From Pascua guehoae (lineage: Eukaryota; Basidiomycota; Tremellomycetes; Trichosporonales; Trichosporonaceae): 64,000 nt of DNA. Below are positions 34,573 to 46,360 of the stretch, piece by piece. The position numbers and the translations under genes were made by a program. Under the pieces are notes generated by a model that worked only from the letters and a program-made list of their open reading frames with translations, had not been told where the DNA came from and ran no database searches. The first letter of the stretch is position 1, and the number at the start of each line of letters is the position of its first letter. The DNA lies in NCBI GenBank assembly GCA_001600415.1, contig BCJX01000002.1, positions 3,653,297-3,717,296 on the forward strand, given 5' to 3'.

Positions 34573-34652
34573 ACACCTAAGGGGGTTTGAACCCCTGTCA
34601 CCACTTTTCACGCCATGGAAGAGTGGCATCCTTACCACTAGACGATAGGTGT
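34573..34652 (-). tRNA. tRNA-Gly (UCC) with a 9-nt intron
   Basis: On the minus strand the acceptor stem ACACCTA pairs with TAGGTGT. The anticodon stem CCACT/AGTGG encloses CTTCCA plus A after removal of a 9-base intron after position 37. The T arm GGGGTTCAAACCCC is intact. Anticodon TCC gives Gly. Confidence 0.88.
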
Positions 34653-37029
34653 CGACGAGTTTTTGGCGTCGAAAAAAAAGGTGGCCCGACCGAGGTTACT
34701 TTTTGGGCATCTATCTCCGACCCAAGCGTCAATGCCAGCGTGTGCGTCGCCGACCCATGCATCTCTGTGGCCCGAGCACAGCCATACGAACGGTTCGGCC
34801 ATCGACACAGGGTGAACCCATGCTAGGTCAGTCCGAGCTTTGATGTGCGCAATGTCGAGGCGCCACATTCACTTGGTCCTACAAAATCACATTCGATGGG
34901 TTGTATTGAGTCAGCATATTTACAAGAATATTTTTGGGAGTTGTTTCGGAAACCATACGCAGTAGCTTGATAGAGGTATGTTGCTTGGGTAAGCCGTTCT
35001 GAGCGTATTGGGGCGATAGTAAAGGTTGTGGGCCTGCGTCTTCAGGGGGTTGGGTTTGGCTGGAGAAATGCCACTAGCAGGTCGGACCGAGCATTGACGG
35101 TTCAACTCAACGAGGACAAGCACAGCCATTGAAAGCACTGATTGTATGCCTAAGGATCGCGCCGACGCCAGTGCGACGACTACAGCTGAGCGGCGCAGGC
35201 TGATACTGTCTCGCTCTGCCGAGGGGGGCATTCCCGCAGAGATGAAGAGATGCATGACTCGGCATTCCTGACCCCATCACGAGCATTTTTTTGTCAGATA
35301 CATACTGCTGTAGTGGTAGGATAAACTGCGGCTCGACGCACGGGGCCGAAATGTACACTTGTGGCGTGCTTTCCAGTCACCCTTCTCGGCCCCGAGGCCA
35401 TCCGATGGCGGCCACCGGGTCGCCGAATGTAGACTCGCTGTTTGTACTCGACAGCTACGAGGGACAGCAGACTGTCTGTGGGGATGGGGGAATGGTGACA
35501 AGCGCTGCGTGGGAAATGGCCTCAGTTGCTCTGCATGTCTTGCACAGCTGTGTACCGTACAGCGTCCTTCGAAGGATCCGTCATGTGGCGCAGGGCGAGA
35601 CCGAGCAACCAGCTTGGACTCTCTGTTCAGTAGCAACCTGAACGGTCGCGTGCCTCGGCACCCCTGCCCCTCTTGACGGACCTTTTTGGGAGAGGCTGTA
35701 CGTGAAAGGGCGGGGTGACATGACCCACCACACAGCCACATTGACATGGTCCCGCGATTCTACACGATTGTTTGATCGCCAATGACTGAAATTAAGGCCA
35801 GTGTAGCCATTGATGCTGTGTTTACTGCAATGGGTGTGGGTCGTCTGCGTGAACACACCCATCGATGATTTTTCTTACTGGCCTGCGGTTCACGTGCGAT
35901 GAGGACGATTCGACTGGGAATATCCATGAAAGCGTATTTTAGTCGACGTGTGTGTTGGGCATGTGAACAACAGTCGTTCATATTCGGAAACAGTGCCAAA
36001 GCGGCCTGATACAATCTACAGAGACAGGACGTCTATCCCGATTCCATTTTCCAACGCACCGCTCCACCTTACCTCACACAATGCCTTGCCGCAACAAAGT
36101 GCCGCATCCCCACTCCTCTGGCACGACGGTGAGAATCGCCCAACCACCCGTCTGCATCGCCCACAACAGCCTTCTCGATGGCGAAAGGCACACGTCTTGC
36201 AACCCAGATCTACCTGCAGGAACATGCCGCGGGGCATGCGAGGCCCATCATTCCGTGGACAGATCGACGACCGCCCCTGCCAAGCCACAACAGACCCAAT
36301 ATTCCTTTCTAGGAACCGCCTTGGCTCATGGCACACTCTGGCGTAAAGCACAGCCACGCAAATGGTGCAAAGGGCTGGGATGTGCACTGCACTGCAGACC
36401 ACGCACAACTGTGCGTGTCAAGCTCATCGGGTTCCATCGTGAATCTCCGTTCGCTACCCAAAAGCTGGCCGTTCCGATGTGGTCCGAGGCATGTTGTTCA
36501 TGTCAGGCACGCAACATGTGCAGCCATTTCCGTCAAGGCGGTGGTGGCTGTGGCAGTGTCCACCGCCACAAATCGAGCTCCACCCTTGTGCTCAATACCA
36601 CGATGATGACCTTTGCTGTCACTGACAACACCACCATTCACTCCCCATCCGACGCTTCCGTGGGGACGGGCACTCGTCCTACTCGCTTACAGCAGCAACA
36701 GTCTCCGCAACACGGAACACAGCGAGCGATCGGACTCTGCGGCACCGATGTCGGTGTCGCGAGGAAGGAAAATCGCGCATGGGCAGTGTGTCGTCGCCAA
36801 CAGGGCAAAGGTTGCGCAGTACCTAACGACCACACCATGTGTGCTCACGCTTTAGCCCCAGTAACCGGTCCGAGCCGATGGATGAGGATAAGAAGCTGTC
36901 TCTGGGCAAGGAAAAAAAGCTGTCTCACTGTCGAGTACTTGACTCATCACCTCCTGCTCACTAGCCCTCAACACGACCCCCCGTCGCCAACTACTCGGCC
37001 CTCCCCGCCCTATCGGCTTACCTATCATC
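34653..37029. other. Long region upstream of the multicopper oxidase
   Basis: About 2.4 kb with no supported gene. An open frame from 36081 runs through into the oxidase region in another frame, but its composition is not protein-like. CT/CCCC-rich sequence at 36970-37010 directly precedes the oxidase start. It may hold a large regulated promoter (inference). Confidence 0.5.
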
Positions 37030-38982
37030 ATGCTACTCACGCTCGGGGCACTTGTCCTCGTCACCTTGAGTGGTATCCGCGATGCTCGTGCCGACAACTC
37101 GGTCGTCGCTGCCTCGGCCATCCCTACCTCTGCTCCTTCAGCTCTCGTCCCCGCCTCCGAGGACCCCAAGGGGGAGGCTTCGGCCCCTCCCGTGACGTAT
37201 TCTTATCCCCAGCCACCCATCCCGGCGCAAACCGTCTCGGCAGACCCGGCTTCGTTCACAGTCTGTAGCGACAAGACGTCGGACGGCCCCCAGACGCGGC
37301 ACTACGACTTTGACCTGGGCTACTCTGCGGGCGCGCCGGGAGGTTTCCTGCGTCAGGTAAAGACGATCAACAACCAGTTCCCCGGCCCGCTCATCGAGGC
37401 CAACCAGGGCGACACGATCGAGGTGACGGTCAACAACAGACTGGACACGCCCCAGTCCATCCACTGGCACGGGATCAGGCAGAATGGGACAAACCACATG
37501 GACGGTGTGCCCGGTATCACTCAGTGTCCGATCCCCGCAGGCGGGTCTTACACGTACCGCTTTACGCTCGACACCGAGGGCGGGACGTTCTTGTACCACT
37601 CGCACTTTGGCAACACGATGACCGACGGGCTCTTGGGCGGCATTGTCGTGCACCCCAAGCACGAGCCGCTGCGGGACCTGTACGACGACGACCGTGTGCT
37701 GTACGTTGGCGACTGGTACAATGACCAGAGCGAGGTGATTGTGGAAGAGTTTGTCAAGGGCACCGAGCCAGCGTACCGCGGCGGAAGCGACATGGCCGAC
37801 GCGGTCCTCATCAACGGCGTCGGGCAGGTCAACTGCACTGTCGCCCAGGAGGGTGTGCCGTGTACCGAGACGACGCCTGCCGAAGTTGTCGTTACTCCAG
37901 GCAAGCGCACGCGTTTCCGCCTCATCAACCACGGAAACCACCTGATGCGCATTTCGGTCGACGGGCACGAGCTCACCATTGTCGAGGTCGACGACCAGCC
38001 CGTCAAACCCGTTACGGTGCGCGAGATCCCAGTCTTTTCTGGCGAGCGGTACAGTGTGATTGTCACTGCCGACCAGGGGCAATCGGGCGACGCGTTCTGG
38101 ATTCGTGCGTCCATCGGCGCACAGTGTATCCTGGGGGGAAGGCCGATGACCGGCAAGGCTGTCCTGCGGTACGACAATGCGCGTGGAGACGACGAGGGCC
38201 ACGCCCACCGCTCGTACTCTCTGCCAGACTCGCAACCGTGGCCCGACCTCACTGACCCGACGGCCCCGTGCCTCGACCTCGAAGACCAAGGTGTGTCTCT
38301 GGTCCCATGGACGCCTAACGACATTCCCGAAACCGTGTACCAAACCAGCATCCTCAACTCGATGCTGGGCAGCTTTGTAGGTCCCGACGGCAAGCCCAAG
38401 ACCGGGTTCAGCATGAACGGCGTCATCTACACAAACTATGTCAACAACCCGCTCCTGAACCAGATCGAGGACGGTGCCGAGATCAACAATCGCTCCGTCG
38501 CCGCCCTCACGTTTCCCTACGCCGGTGCAGTCGACGTCGTGGTGAGTTTTCAGCGTGCCACATTAAACCAAAAACAATAAACACACACTGACGCCCAGAT
38601 CAACCAGCTCGACCCGGCCCCCTTCGGCCACCCGTTCCACGTCCACGGCCGCCCGTTCTACATTGTCGCCCGCGGAACGGGCAACATTACACACGAGCAG
38701 GCCCAGCACATTCCGCGCGACACGGCCAACGCCCTCCGGCGCGACACGTTTGGCATGGGCGCCAGCACGTGGGCCATCCTGCGCATCCCCACCGACTCGC
38801 CGGGCGTGTGGGCCATCCACTGCCACATTGGCTGGCACCTGTCGTTTGGCAAGCTTGCAGTCTTTGTCGTGCGGCCGGACGATGTTCGCCACTTCCCCCG
38901 TCCCGACGACTGGAATGGGCTGTGTGCGGGTACAGACGTGAATGCGATTGGGCCCGGGCGGCGTGCGTGGGGGTCGCGCTAG
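37030..38982 (+). CDS. Secreted multicopper oxidase (laccase/ferroxidase-like)
   Basis: Exons 37030-38541 and 38599-38982 give 631 residues. There is a signal peptide (MLLTLGALVLVTLSGIRDARA) and no C-terminal membrane segment. All four copper-binding signatures are present: HWHG (about residue 143), HSHFGN (about 190), HPFHVHG (about 514) and HCHIGWHLSFG (about 577). The type-1 copper Cys and His are intact, but the residue ten after the Cys, normally Leu, Met or Phe at the axial position, is Lys (HCHIGWHLSFGKL). Such enzymes oxidise phenols or Fe(II) outside the cell. Substrate choice cannot be read here. A 57-nt intron interrupts just before the third signature. About 60 residues between the signal peptide and first cupredoxin domain are Pro/Ser-rich. 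Confidence 0.92.
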
Positions 38983-39602
38983 GTGAGGCGGTGTAGTCGA
39001 GGAGTTATATTCGGGGCGATACAATGACCACGGACGGTATGTACACTCCCCAATGGACTGTAGGAGAAATGCCACCTGCTTTGTAGCTGTGCACTGATTT
39101 CATTGGCAGTCACCCAGGTGCTGGCCGTTGGTGACGCACGTCAGTTGTTTTGCCTGGTTTCTCTCCCCTCTGGTTCATAATTCAATCAGCGTTAGGGTGA
39201 CGGCTCCAGAGATCCTCCATTTTTTGTGCGCAAAGGCGTCTCCTTGCCACATTGGTATGGCTGACACGACAAGTGGATCAAGCAGCGATTGGGTGGATGC
39301 AGCTTTGGCTTAGTCATGAATTGTGGATAGGGAGGTGTGGGATTCTTGGGTGCGCAAGCCATATTGTTGTGACTGCATTCACGACCAGCGTTATACTTTA
39401 CTTGGCCTTGAGGTTGAAAGGATATAGCTGGGCCTCTTGCCGGTGGCACCGAGTCTCAGCCGAGCGAGAAAAGGCTGTAAAGTTGGTTCAACCACACCCA
39501 CAATGAATCTTCTTCCAGTCTCACGACAACACTTGCATATCCCCATCTGAACCGACTACGACCCCAGGCGGGACTCTGACTTTACCTCTCACGCAGACCC
39601 TC
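38983..39602. other. Intergenic region between convergent genes
   Basis: 3' flanks of the oxidase and the NmrA-like gene; nothing recognised. Confidence 0.5.
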
Positions 39603-40521
39603 TCACGCAGAAGTCAACTTTGCCCCTCTGACCATCTCCCCAATCGTCCTCGCCTCGACTCCCTCCGCCTCAAAACGCCCCTCATCGCCCCACCCCTCAT
39701 CGCCCCACGCCCTGCGCGCCGCGGCCGCCATGGCGCCAAACGGCCCCTGATCCTGGACCTGGGCGTGGGTATACTCTATAACCGCGGGCGGTGCGCCATT
39801 GACCCCTTCCATGGCATCCGCGACCTGCCGGCCCATGACCTCGACCTCGGTGATGGTGAACAGCCGCCCCCGGAGGTGTTCGGGGGGACGGGTCACGAGG
39901 CGCGCGATGCTCTCGGCGAGGAAGCGGGGGGACGTGATGGGGATAGTGCGCTCGAGGGCGTTGGCCGACAGACAGAGTGTGTTTCGGGGCACGTCGACGC
40001 CGAGGAATGGCGGGTAGAAGAAGCCCGAGGTGAAGAAGCCGTTGTGGACGAGTGTGAGCGGTACACCGAGGTCGTGGGCCTTTTCGTTCAGCGCCGCCTT
40101 GCGGATCGCTACGTTGGCAGGGTCGCGCAGCGCGGGGCCACGCCAGTTGACGGAAAAGTCGGAGGGGATGTAGGTCCCGAGTCGCAGGGCCGCGAGGGAG
40201 GCGAGGAATGTCTCGGTCGCCGAGGGGGGGACCGTGTGGCCCGTCGCGTTGCTGGTGGTCAGGAGTTGTGGGTGAGTTTTGGCGAGGGACGTACATGACG
40301 ATATCGACGCCTTGGAGAGCACGGGCAACGTCCTCGGCGCTAGTGGATTCTATGTCAAGAATGCGCTTCTCGATCCCAGCGGGTACGCGCGCCGCGTCGG
40401 ACGACTGGCGGTGCAGGACGACGAGGGTGAGCTCGCCCGCGGCGTGGAGCTTGGCAAGGGCCTGGCAGAGGGGAGCACCGAGCTGGCCCGTGATCGAGAT
40501 GAGGCCGATGGTGTTTACCAT
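39603..40521 (-). CDS. NmrA-like / isoflavone-reductase-like NAD(P)-binding protein
   Basis: Exons (minus) 40521-40295 and 40251-39603 give 291 residues. The N-terminus is a Rossmann fold with a TGQLGAPLCQAL loop in place of the usual GxTGxxG and a following LHRQS strand end that may favour NADP. VDIVINATGH, then LRLGTYIPSDFSVNW resembles the RFIPSDFG segment of isoflavone and phenylcoumaran reductase-like proteins. The 43-nt intron was placed so that VDIVI continues into NATGH. The family contains redox sensors and aromatic reductases; the substrate is unknown. Cytosolic (no signal). Confidence 0.82.
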
Positions 40522-41316
40522 TGTGGCTGGTGCTGGTGCTGGGTGTTCCGAGTGGTACTGGAGGCCGGGTTCCAGTCATGGGAAGACAGCCATCGTCGGC
40601 CTTTTATGTTAGTTTGTCAGCGTTAGCATCAGGAATCACGTCGACGCAGCCCCACCCGCTTTCTGGAGCACCCGGCCCCATCGGTGTATGTGTTCTGGAG
40701 GCGAGAACCTTCACTCCACACCTGCCTGTGTGGAGGACGTGCTCGCGCAGCCGGAGCTTGTGAGGGCATCAGCGGAGTACGCTTCGTCTGTCGCAACATC
40801 CAGAATCACATATCGGCCTGGGCAGGCGCCGAGGTGTACAATCTTGACGAGCTCGAGATATTATTAGCAAACGTCAGCAAGCGTCAGCCGCAGAGCCTTA
40901 TACGGGGCTTGCCTTCGGGCTACGCAGGAGAACCGGCCCCGGCTCCGAGCGCAACCCCTCGCATCCCACTCCAGACTGTAGTGTGAGGATATGCCGCTGA
41001 CCAGGCATTCCCCAACCTGCAACAAGTATCCTCCCTGCGTCGCCGCAGGGTACGCCGTCTTGTTCGCCCGTGACTGCGTCGGTGTTGAATTGCAACCTCG
41101 CAGAATGGCACAATTCATTTCTTGATATCGAGCTCGAGCATCCCAGCAATATTCCCACGGTAGCCACATCCCCTGGCCTCCACTTTCCGCACAACTCACA
41201 ATATCGACAGCAACGGCGCGTTCATCAACATTGTCCTCGTCCAAACGTCACTCTCATTATCCCTCACACCTACACCCACCCCCTAGCCTCCTCGTAATCA
41301 CTCGTCATCGACAACG
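40522..41316. other. Intergenic region (NmrA-like / MED8)
   Basis: Divergent promoters of the NmrA-like gene and MED8. An open frame at 40684-40986 ends in a fairly protein-like stretch (VYNLDELEILLANVSKRQ), but no start, splice or family support was found. Confidence 0.5.
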
Positions 41317-42659
41317 ATGCAGGCCCAAGCCCGCCCCCCGGCGCCGCAGGACAAGTACACGCCGCCCGCCGCGCCGCATGTGCCCATTACGGCCGTGCAG
41401 TCGCTCATCCCCCGCCTCGCGACGGCCATCAACGATATTGATGGGCTCAAGGCGCAGCTCGCCGCGGGGAATGTGGATGGGACGATGCCGAGTTGGTGAG
41501 TGTGAACGTGGTAGTGGGAGGGGTTGGGGCCCGTGTTGGATGAGGCGGTGAGGTCGGTGATGCGGAGATGGTGGATGTGCATTCGCGACGGGTGCTGTTG
41601 GACGGGACCAGGACGTCCCGGCCGAACAGTCTCGAACCCCGCGAGCTTCATGGTTTACGTCTGGGACACACTGTGCCGCCCTCTGCATCTATTCATCTAT
41701 TGCCATGCGCCTGTCCCGACTTGCTCTTTGCGTCTACCTCCGACCCCCGTCCCACACACCCCCCGCCCCCCTTCTCTCACCCCTCACACCGCATGACCGC
41801 CTCCCCCGCCCAACCCCTCTCACGAGCCCCACCCACTAACTCCAGGGACGTCCTCCTCCAACGCTACGCCATGCTCCTCGGCCGCGTCCAAGCACTGAGC
41901 ACCTACATCTCGCAGCCCCCGCGCCCGACCGGCCCCGCCGTGCGCCCCCGCCCCGGTGCGTCCCTCCCAGGCCAAGCCGCCGCACCTGTCCCCGGCGCAC
42001 CTGCGGGCGCGTCGGGGCCGAGCCGACCAGGCGCACCAGCACCACCAGGGGACGCACCCGCGGCCGCCCAGCCGCCGGCACTGGCACACTACCTCGTGCA
42101 CCCCCTGCGTGCGCTGCCGGCCGACGCCGGGCCGCTCGCCGGCGACACATTCTTCCAGGCCATCAACACCCAGCCCCTGCCGGCCGTGCAGGCCGCGCAT
42201 GCCGCGTTGCTGGGCGACGGCGACGAGTCTGGATCTGGATCTGGAGCAGGAACAGGCGCTGGAGCTGGGTCTGGAGCAGGCGCAGGGGCGGCACGAGCAC
42301 CGGGACCGGGACCATCACACACGCTCGAGGCGCTCTCGCACCTCGACGACGGCGCGCTGGCGCGCCTCACGACCGAGCTGCGCACGCGGCTCGCGCGCGA
42401 GGCACACCGCGCGCAGGCCATGGGGCGCGAGATTGCGCGGCGCGAGGACGAGTATGACTGGACGCTCCGGCTCGGCGACGAGGATGAGGACGATCTGTTT
42501 GGCGGGCACGACGACGACGACGACGTCGTCATGGTCGACGACGACGAGAAGGAAAAGGACAAACAGGCAAAGGCGAGGCAGGGGTGGAGTGTGGCCGATT
42601 ACCTCCGGCTCATGGATACGGGGCGGACGCCGCCGGCGCCCGCGGCGGGGGCGGCGTAG
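41317..42659 (+). CDS. MED8: Mediator complex subunit 8
   Basis: Exons 41317-41495 and 41846-42659 give 330 residues. The N-terminal helical region (ITAVQSLIPRLATAINDIDGLKAQL ... DVLLQRYAMLLGRVQALSTYI), then HPLRALPADAG and INTQPLPAVQ match the MED8 plan of two helices followed by the Pro-rich HPL/KPLP segment. A long Ala/Pro/Gly linker and an acidic DDDDDVVMVDDDEKEK stretch are lineage-specific. MED8 sits in the Mediator head and links to TBP. The 350-nt intron is long for this window, though it ends with a normal CACTAACTCCAG. Confidence 0.78.
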
Positions 42660-43436
42660 ATGTAGATTGCGAGAGTGTATGTATGCTGTGCTGTGGCGTT
42701 TGGGTGAGCGATGTCGCGTTGGGGCGGTGTTGGGTGTCGTGTTGCGTGCCGTGTTGCGTGCGGTGTTGAGTGCTGGTGTTGAGTGCTGGTGTTGAGTGCG
42801 GTGTTGCGTACCGTGTTGCGTGCCGTCTCGTATTGCGTACCGTGTTGATGCGCGCTCTCGTATTGTTCATGCTGTGCTTGGTGTCGTGTCGATGCTGTGC
42901 TTGGTGTCGTGTCGATGCTGTGCTTGGTGTCGTGTCGATGCCGTGCTTGGTGTCGTGTCGATGCTGTGCTCGGTATCGTGTGTATGCTGTCCCCAGTGTC
43001 GTGTGGATACTGTCCCCAATGCCGTTCTCGTGCTACATCCGATGTCACGCTTGCGCCGCTCTGTATCCCGCCCATGCTGACCTCTAGTCATGCGCACTGC
43101 TGCCTCTAGTAATGTGCACTGCTGCCTTCGGTATCCCTCACGCCCTGTTCGGTACTGTGCGATGCGGCCTCGGTGTCGTGTTCATGTTGTGTTCGTTATG
43201 CAGTCCATGTCGCCGGCATGCTGTCCTCGTGTCCTGCCAGTTTATTGCCCACGTGCCCACCCATCGCGGTTTCGCTCCTGCTTCCACACCCAGCATTTCT
43301 GCATAGTCGTCTATGCCGTCGCATCGTGGTCTAGTCTAGAATACATGCTCCGCCGGCCCGATCCACTCCACCGCCCTCTCTACGGCCAACTCCACCACAA
43401 ACCACAGGCAACGCCAAACCACAGGCAACGCCCACC
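42660..43436. other. Intergenic region with minisatellite
   Basis: Between convergent MED8 and RIO2. Largely built of GTGTTG/GTGCC and TGTCGTGTCGATGCTG-type repeats (about 42722-43030). No gene. Confidence 0.6.
42722..43030. repeat. Minisatellite array (about 11-bp then 23-bp units)
   Basis: First, degenerate GTGTTGCGTGC / GTGTTGAGTGCT units; then from about 42887, four to five copies of a 23-bp unit, TTGGTGTCGTGTCGATGCTG plus TGC, followed by decaying copies. Confidence 0.88.
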
Positions 43437-46017
43437 CTACCACCCATCACTCTTCCCCCTCGCGGCATTCTTGGCCTCGTGACTTGGGCTCTTCCACTTT
43501 TGCCCGCGCGCCCTGCCGACAGCGGCGGTATTCTTGCGCGAGTGGTGCTTTTGTGTCTCGCGGAGCCGCCGGCCCATGTCGGCAGCGACAACGGAGCGGA
43601 GCTCGGTGTCCTCAGCCACGGCCGCGAGCTTGGACACGCGCGCGACATTGACGCGCGCGGGGCGTTCGCGTGGTGCGCGCGTGTACTGCGTATAGTCGGA
43701 GGCGGCGACGCCGGTCGAGTCGTCCGAGTCTGCGTCCGAGTCGGACGCGGACTCGGGCTCGGACTCGGTCTCGTCCATCTCGTCGCCCGAGGGCGCGTCC
43801 GGGTCGCCGTCGTTGCCGAGCGCGCGGTGCAGGCGGAGCGCCTCGAGGCGCGCCGCCGCGGCCGCTGCTTCCTCTTCGGGGGAGAGGGGGGTGCCCTTGG
43901 GCTTTGATTCCCCTCGTTCCTCGCCGTCGTCCTCGTCCTCTTCCTCTTCGTCATCGTCGTCGTCAGAGTCCTCGTCCTGGTCCGACTGGTCGCTCCGTGG
44001 CACGTCCTGCACGTCGATCATGTACTGTTGTCAGCCGAGATCAGTGTTTGAAACTCACGTCCTCGAGCTGCCGTTGCATCGACGCGCCAAACCCGCTCGC
44101 CTCGACTTCGAGGTCGAGGCGGAGACGCTTGGGTGGGCTGTCCTCGTCGTCGGCATCGGGTACTCCAGCACCCTCGCCCTCGGATGCTCCCTCGGCAGCG
44201 GGCGCAGCCTGTGCGCGCTCGGCCTCGTCGACCTCCTTCTCCCACTCGAGCACGTCGGCCCACACGGGCCACACCGTGCCCTCGAAGCGGAAGCGCTTGC
44301 GGAAGAAGCGACGGATGCAGTTGACGTCACGGTTGAAGAAGCTAGGTGTTAGTGGGGATCGTCGTCGTAAGGCTGGTCCCTGTGCCTGTGCCAGAGCCGA
44401 GGGCACACTCCTGCACCAACCGGCCCACACTCGCTGACGCTCGCGTACGGATGCGCTCGCTCACGCTCGCGTGCGACTCACTACTCGGCATTGGCATGGC
44501 GCGTCGACACCATCTGGGGGAAATCAATCACGACCGGCTCGCCGCCCTTGCGCTTGATGAGAATGTTAAACTCGTTAAAGTCGCCGTGGATGAGGCCCGC
44601 ACGCGCAAAGCGCATAATCATCTCCATGAGCTGGCCGTACAGCTCGGCCGGGTCGGGGACGCTCATGACGGCACGCAGCGGCTGCGAGTCGATGAGGCTC
44701 ATGACGACGCAGTGCCGCGCCTGGTCAATCGGGGTCGGGACCGGGAACCCGTTGTCGTACAGCACCTTCATGAATGCAAACTCCTTTTGCGCACTCAGGC
44801 GCGACATGTACATCCACGACGCAGACGAGCGCTTGCCTAGGTAGTCGCGCTTGGATTTGATGTTGCGGAACGAGATACGGCCGAGTCTGGGGGTTAGGGG
44901 GAGAGAACGATGGGGGGTAGCGTGTGCCGTGGGACAACAGGGCCGGGTAGGGTGTGTATCGAGTAAGTGAGGCAAATAAGTAGTCCTGTACAGCTGCGGC
45001 CGAACAAGTCATCGGCAGAGTACTGCACCGCAAGCACATGGTTCTCAAACGGTTCGCCGATGGCGTGCACGACATGGTGGCGCTGCAGGACGCCGAGCAA
45101 CTCCGGAACTGCACAGTCGACTCTCAGCGTTGAACAGGCTAGGTGCAACGTGCACTCAACTGTCCAACGTCGAGGCGCAACAAGCACCTCGACTGTGACC
45201 GCTGACGGAGTTGCTGGCAATAGTTTCTGCCTTGCCTGCGTCTCGTCGACTGCAGATGCCACGACACCAGTCCCCTTCGCTTGTCGATTGATCTCATCCT
45301 CCACAGCACTCGCTGCCGCTGCAGACTGGCGCCAGTCCATCTCTCTAGACCTCCCATCTCTCCACTTCTTCAAACCTCTCTCCACCGGTCTCCCCTTCCA
45401 GACCCAGCTGCCGTGTCACATCCCAGTCCCTCTCCCCCCCATCCCGCTCCCATATCCCCCCCCCCCCCCTACTCTCCCTCTCCCCATCCCGCCCCATTCT
45501 CCTCATCTCCGTGGTCCAGACCCCACGCACATTGCACCCCAACATGTCCCCCAGCGCACACACCCGCTCCAACGCCCACCCAGACTCACCGATGCAGCTT
45601 CAACACCCTCTTCTCCCCAACCTCGTCCGCAACGACATAAATATCCGACTCCTTGCCCACGCCAATCTTCTTGCCCACACTGGCCACCGACGGCGGCTTG
45701 CGCTTGACAAACGTCCGGAGCGCGAGATAGTCGAGCCCGCCATACGTCAGGCGGTACCCGTCATAGCGCGCATTCTGGACACGCGCAATGAGGTTGCGCT
45801 TGGCGAGCGCGCCGCAGAGCTTGTTGACCTGCCCGCCCCGCAGGCCCGAGAGGTCCGCGATGAGCGTCGTCGGGACGACTTCGTGGTTTTTGGAGCCTAC
45901 TTCGGCCTGTGTGTTAGTCGGGAGGGGGAGTGAGAATGGGGAGGCTGGGCGCACCGCTGTGAGGACGCGGAACTCGTCGGCGGTAATGTACCGCAGGTCG
46001 GTCGCGTCGAGCCTCAT
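43437..46017 (-). CDS. RIO2: Atypical protein kinase RIO2
   Basis: Exons (minus) 46017-45955, 45906-45590, 44886-44482, 44341-44059 and 44024-43437 give 551 residues. An N-terminal winged helix (MRLDATDLRYITADEFRVLTA ... GLRGGQVNKLCGALAKRNL, then YDGYRLTYGGLDYLALR) leads into the RIO kinase core: IGVGKESDIYVV nucleotide loop, VLKLHR lysine, catalytic HGDFNEFN (Asp about 229) and metal-binding IDFPQM (Asp about 248). The acidic C-terminal tail (DQDEDSDDDDDEEEE) and basic end are typical of RIO2. It works in late 40S subunit maturation in the cytoplasm. Intron 2 is 703 nt; the other three are 34-140 nt. TCACGTGA lies 116 bases upstream of the start. Confidence 0.95.
44887..45589 (-). other. 703-nt intron of RIO2 with an internal open reading frame
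   Basis: Boundaries are fixed by family continuity (VLKLHR | LGRISFRN), with donor CG|GTGAGT and acceptor CCCCCAG. Inside, the same strand has a 163-codon open frame (45385-44894) containing PELLGVLQRHHVVHAIGEPF and NHVLAVQYSADDLFG, with GC-rich third positions over part of its length. The opposite strand also reads protein-like near 44990-45130 (AAAEQVIGRVLHRKH and KRFADGVHDMVALQDAE). Which of these, if any, is coding is unresolved. A C run lies at 45460-45469. Confidence 0.5.
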
Positions 46018-46360
46018 GGTCGCTTGGTGGTGCGGTGGGGGTCGTCGGCTAGTGTTGTAACATGCAACAGTAGCAGTAGGATATCGCAGTGCTCGAGCAC
46101 AAACTCGCTCGAGGGCACGGTAGAAATATATATCACGTGACCAACCAATCCATTGCCACCACTTACGTAACAATGACAGTAGGCCAGTGCAGACGCGAGT
46201 TCGATTCTCGATGGCACCATCCGCGTCACTTGGGCTCTACCGATACAGTCGCGACAGACGCGGCGGCCAGACCAGCGACAGCACACGTCCAGCAACCGCG
46301 TCAGGAGCTAAAAAAAGTCTATATGCATTGTAAAAAGATATGCTACAGTGTCCATGCCCA
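46018..46360. promoter_or_regulatory. RIO2 promoter region
   Basis: 343 bases between the PLB stop and the RIO2 start, both on the minus strand. It includes AATATATATCACGTGACC (an AT-rich stretch joined to TCACGTGA) and an isolated tRNA T-arm-like GAGTTCGATTCTC at 46197-46209 without the rest of a tRNA. Confidence 0.55.
46133..46140. promoter_or_regulatory. TCACGTGA palindrome upstream of RIO2
   Basis: Third copy of the same octamer, 116 bases upstream of the RIO2 start and next to an ATATATAT stretch. Confidence 0.5.

Noticed and set aside
36081..37268. A 395-codon plus-strand frame upstream of and into the oxidase
   Set aside because: Overlaps the oxidase in another frame, has no domain and has a non-protein-like composition; treated as promoter sequence.
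37138..38343. A 401-codon frame antisense to the multicopper oxidase
   Set aside because: Shadow frame of the oxidase.
46195..46219. tRNA T-arm-like GAGTTCGATTCTC followed by GGCACC
   Set aside because: No matching acceptor 5' half, D arm or anticodon arm upstream; at most a tRNA fragment.
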